A DNA stretch of 10,021 nt from Euperipatoides rowelli (lineage: Eukaryota; Onychophora; Udeonychophora; Euonychophora; Peripatopsidae), in assembly GCA_003024985.2 (NCBI GenBank), contig PXIH01S0000001.1. One strand, 5' to 3'. How positions within the stretch are numbered: the stretch's first letter is position 1; every line of letters begins with the position of its first letter. Positions 7,478 to 10,021 of the stretch are shown here, in pieces. The position numbers were made by a program, and so were the translations under genes. Under the pieces are notes generated by a model. The model did not search any database and was not told the DNA's origin. It was given only the letters and a program-made list of their open reading frames with translations.

Positions 7478-8599
7478 TAGAGGTGTGCGATACTCGAAAA
7501 TATCGAGCGAGGTTCGAGTTTGGATCCTGCTAATTACATTTTCTAAAATAATCGAAAATTTTGAGTATCAAATCAAAAACGAGTGTATGGTAATAGTATA
7601 TGAATTTAAATTTCTACGAATGAATTTTTAAAAAGACGAAAATAGAAAAAAATTAGTTCTGATAATAGACCATTAATATTTTAAAAATGGTATTTTGAAA
7701 TGGTTTTGCAGTTTGTATTCCCAACTAAAGTTTTATACAGTAGATCGTTAACTCAGTAACTATCATTGTTTATGAGATCTCTGCTTTTAATAAATATGAA
7801 ATAATTGCTTATTAACTTTAAATGAACGAGGAGAAAAAAAATGATATGAGCATAAAATAAAAGTGTGCTGCGTCAAATATATTTTCTTTGAGCACTTCTT
7901 AAAGGGCTAAGTTAATTTTTTTTATGTTATAAAATAGTTCCCATGATAATAATAATTAAAAGGAATCTTATTACATTTTAATTTTTTATAACCAAATTTC
8001 TTAATTTTTAAAAAAAAAAAGATACAGTAAGTAAATTTTATATTTTCTTTCTGATGTCTATAAATTGCTTGTTTCTAAAGNAAAAAAAAAAAAACTAAGA
8101 AAATCGACCATGAAATGGTCCCTTATAAAATTCTTGTTCACTCCCTATTAACCCCATCCCCCCTTCCCACACCCTGGAATTTTAGGCTGGAGTCCTGCAT
8201 CTTACACTCAATTATTGAAAGTAAATCATGGATTAATTTTGCTGACAAGGTTAGGTAGAGCTTATGTAAAAATTAGTTGACACGCTATGTTGGTGTTTAT
8301 GCTAAACACTGTTGTGATCTCTTACAAAATTTTTTCCCCCCCCACAACACCCTGGAATTTTAGGCTGGAGTCATGTCTCTTACATCTCAATTTTTGAAAG
8401 AGTAAATTTTGGGTGAATTTCACTGACAAGGTAAAGCTTATGTAAAAATTAGTTGAAAACCCTGCTAAAGTACATATTGATTAATGTTTAAAATATGTTT
8501 ATCCTATGCACAAAAAAAATATTGTTACCATACTCGAATCTTAGTATATACTCGCTCGAACTTGACTCGTTTATAAAATTCTCTTCCCGCACACCCCTA
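7478..8599. mobile_element. Non-autonomous hAT-type DNA transposon, 1,122 bp, with target duplication
   Basis: The left end TAGAGGTGTGCG (7478-7489) and right end CGCACACCCCTA (8588-8599) form 12-bp terminal inverted repeats with one mismatch. The 8 bp outside them are ATTTAAGG on the left (7470-7477) and GTTTAAGG on the right (8600-8607): an 8-bp target duplication with one difference, the length diagnostic for hAT. The (T/C)AGGGGTGTGC start also matches typical hAT termini. Subterminal regions are rich in CTCGA/TCGAG words: ACTCGA, ATCGAG and TTCGAG within 7490-7520, and ACTCGA, GCTCGA and GACTCG within 8530-8572. Such words commonly bind hAT transposase. No transposase frame is present, so it would need an autonomous partner. 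Internally it has a direct repeat pair (8168-8456). One ambiguous base occurs near 8082. Confidence 0.85.
8168..8456. repeat. Pair of ~113-bp direct repeats inside the hAT element
   Basis: Copy 1 (8168-8280) and copy 2 (8345-8456) both contain ACACCCTGGAATTTTAGG, CTGGAGTC, TGACAAGG and CTTATGTAAAAATTAGTTGA. They are offset by about 177 bp and have diverged by substitutions and small indels. Each copy is preceded by a C-rich run, so the true repeat unit may be about 177 bp including that run. It is non-coding and may be the start of a minisatellite inside the transposon. Confidence 0.85.
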
Positions 8600-8789
8600 G
8601 TTTAAGGGGATATGCGGTTGAAAACTGTTGAATTTCTGAAGAAAAAAATCCATTTTTTTTTTTCATATTTCTCTAATCGAAATTTTAATATTCAAAAGTT
8701 ATTACTAAAAAATCATTCTAAATGTTATATAATTCATTATTTATGAACCCTTTATTAATTTGACAATCTCACAAAAAAAAAAAGATTAC

Positions 8790-8916
8790 AAATTTTAATG
8801 GTATTTGCATTACTTAATTTATAAATTGTATATTTCGTCGGATATGACTTTTAAAAAGTCATATCCGACGAAATTTACGATTTATAAATTAAGTAATGCA
8901 AATACCATTAAAATTT
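8790..8916. repeat. 127-bp near-perfect palindrome (63-bp arms, 1-base spacer)
   Basis: Base-by-base pairing around position 8853 shows arms 8790-8852 and 8854-8916 complementary at 61 of 63 positions. The mismatches are 8831/8875 and 8827/8879. The arms include ATTTGCATTACTTAATTTAT and CGTCGGATATGACTTTT. With almost no spacer it would form a cruciform or snap-back. It could be a recent foldback or hairpin MITE, or an inverted duplication made during replication. No clean target duplication flanks it. Chimeric inverted reads or an assembly fold-back could also create it. Confidence 0.93.
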
Positions 8917-9032
8917 TTAAAAATTATTAATATATATTTTTGTATGAGGTATAACTATAATCGCTATACTTATTTTGTAAAGTTTATAAATGACATATAC
9001 TTAATCATGCATTAAACATATCTGAATGACGA

Positions 9033-9144
9033 ATATATTATATAACAGGGGAGGAGAGAAGTATTATATTTGTTATGTGTTATAAGTGGGAAGGAGTGGT
9101 GTGAAAACTCTAAAATAATGTGTTATATAATATGTGAATGGCCC
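9033..9144. mobile_element. G-rich GTTATATAAC MITE-like element, copy 2
   Basis: The order matches copy 1 at 7298: ATATTATATAAC, a G-rich block (9048-9058), TTGTTATGTGTTATAA, a second G-rich block (9087-9101), then TGTTATATAATATGTGAATG and terminal GGCCC at 9140-9144. That right end is the reverse complement of the left end of copy 1 (GGGCC ... TTCACAT.TATATAACAC), so each full element would have terminal inverted repeats. Both copies carry G-rich blocks on the plus strand, so they are two direct copies rather than the two ends of one large element. The left boundary is degraded. Confidence 0.55.
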
Positions 9145-9283
9145 TATAGATTAGGAAGTGATAGATTTGTATAGAACTGTTATTTATATTTGGTTGTTAT
9201 GACATACAAAAATAATCAATTGGCCCCCTATAAAAACAAAATTCAAGTTTTACTATTTCAATATTTAGTGCAATAATTATTGA

Positions 9284-10021
9284 ACTAGTCGAAACCTGTC
9301 AAAATTGATGTTAATTTTTTTTTTTTGGGGGGGGAGGGGGCAGAATTTTGTGTCATGTTTGTAACTATGGTAAACACTACCATGTTAGTTTCTCACCCCC
9401 CCCCCCATATCCCCCCAAAAAATTGGGCAAGTCTATTTTCATTGTCTAAAATGATGGAATTCAATTGACACCCCCCATCACCCCCATGTGATTCTAGACC
9501 TCTAGTGTAACCAAAATTTGCAATTTAAACTTAATCGGAGCATTTTAAAAAATTTAGATTTTTGGGGGCCCCCCTAGCACACCCATGTGACCACCTAGGA
9601 CCTTGACCTTTTATAAACATATTCTAAACCTCTACAGTAACATCAATTTCCAATTTCAACTTAATTAGACAAACCATTACGGAAAAAAATGCAATTTAAA
9701 GAGTTCGGAATGACGGACACACAGACAAATTTGTTTTTTAATTTAATACTAGTAGAAACCCGTCAAAATCGACGGTAATTTTTTTTTGGGGGGAAAAGAA
9801 TTTGGTGGCATGCTTGGAACTATGCTAAACACTCCCATGTTACTTGCTCCCTTCCACCCATCCCCCCAAAAAATTGGCCAAGTCTATTGTCTACACCCCT
9901 CATGTGACCATCTATGATCTTGAACTTTTACAGACATATTGTAGACCTCTAAAGTAACACGAATTTCAAATTTTAACTTAATTGGAGCATTTTAAAAAGT
10001 TTGATTTTTGCCCCCCCCCCC
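9284..10021. repeat. Tandem repeat: one 464-bp unit plus a truncated second unit
   Basis: Unit 1 (9284-9747) starts ACTAGTCGAAACCTGTC; unit 2 (9748 to the window end) starts ACTAGTAGAAACCCGTC. Both continue with a T run, a G run, a TTGTAACTATGGTAAACACT-like segment, a C-rich run, CCCCCCAAAAAATTGG and CAAGTCTATT. Nested inside are three copies of a shorter module, CATGTGAyy...GACCTCTA.AGTAAC...CAATTT.AACTTAATT (9484-9564, 9582-9680 and about 9900-10010). Unit 1 ends with GACGGACACACAGACAAAT then a T/A-rich tail, typical of a transposon tail. Unit 2 starts with a small hairpin CCGTC/GACGG (9770-9785). No coding sequence is seen. The family is not identified; a Helitron-like or SINE/LINE-tail repeat is possible. 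Confidence 0.75.

Noticed and set aside
8790-8916. MicroRNA precursor
   Set aside because: The stem is too long and too perfect, with a 1-base spacer rather than a normal loop. It fits a foldback insertion or inverted duplication better.
7298-9144. One large transposon bounded by GGGCC...GGCCC inverted ends
   Set aside because: Both ends carry the same internal order of G-rich blocks in the same orientation, so they look like two short elements. The composite idea is kept only as an open question.
1-10021. Prokaryotic operon, CRISPR array, phage or defence system
   Set aside because: There are no long open frames, no ribosome binding site patterns and no regularly spaced repeats. Spliced exons of an animal-type synthetase establish a eukaryotic origin.

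Overview
This is nuclear DNA of an animal. It is very AT-rich (mostly poly-A/poly-T and ATTTAAAT-like sequence) and has one interrupted, intron-containing gene and several transposon relics. Nothing in it looks bacterial, and there is no prokaryotic operon, CRISPR array or defence system. The high AT content, introns of about 0.6 to 1.2 kb and a Ty1/copia gag relic fit an invertebrate such as an arthropod, possibly an arachnid. I cannot place it more closely from sequence alone.

Left third (1 to about 3260), minus strand: three consecutive exons of a eukaryotic-type prolyl-tRNA synthetase, most likely the ProRS half of the bifunctional glutamyl-prolyl-tRNA synthetase (EPRS). In transcript order they are 3261-3210, 1992-1783 and 1120-968. 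Reading phases match, all six splice junctions are GT/AG, and the joined protein runs without indels against human EPRS1 from about residue 1014 to 1151. The next exon, which would start with the motif 2 Arg-Trp-Glu, lies beyond the left edge. A possible upstream exon at 3953-3886 has the right phase but weak support. The 1.2 kb intron carries a short copia gag relic in the opposite orientation and a GC-rich block.

Middle (about 3700 to 7290): no gene I can support. It holds a spaced inverted-repeat pair around 3710/4294 with two back-to-back hairpins near its centre, a possible degraded MITE at 4563-5020, a GC-richer relic at 5095-5170, and about 2 kb of featureless AT-rich sequence.

Right third (7298 to 10021): a nest of non-coding mobile elements. 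Two directly oriented copies of a G-rich, GTTATATAAC-containing element (7298-7425 and 9033-9144) flank a 1,122-bp non-autonomous hAT-type element (7478-8599). That element has 12-bp terminal inverted repeats, CTCGA-rich subterminal sequence and an 8-bp target duplication (7 of 8 matching). It contains a pair of direct repeats of about 113 bp. Next to it is a 127-bp near-perfect palindrome (8790-8916). The window ends in a 464-bp tandem repeat unit plus a truncated second unit.

The most notable items are the hAT element with its target duplication, the near-perfect palindrome and the nested tandem repeat. I found no convincing new multi-gene system.
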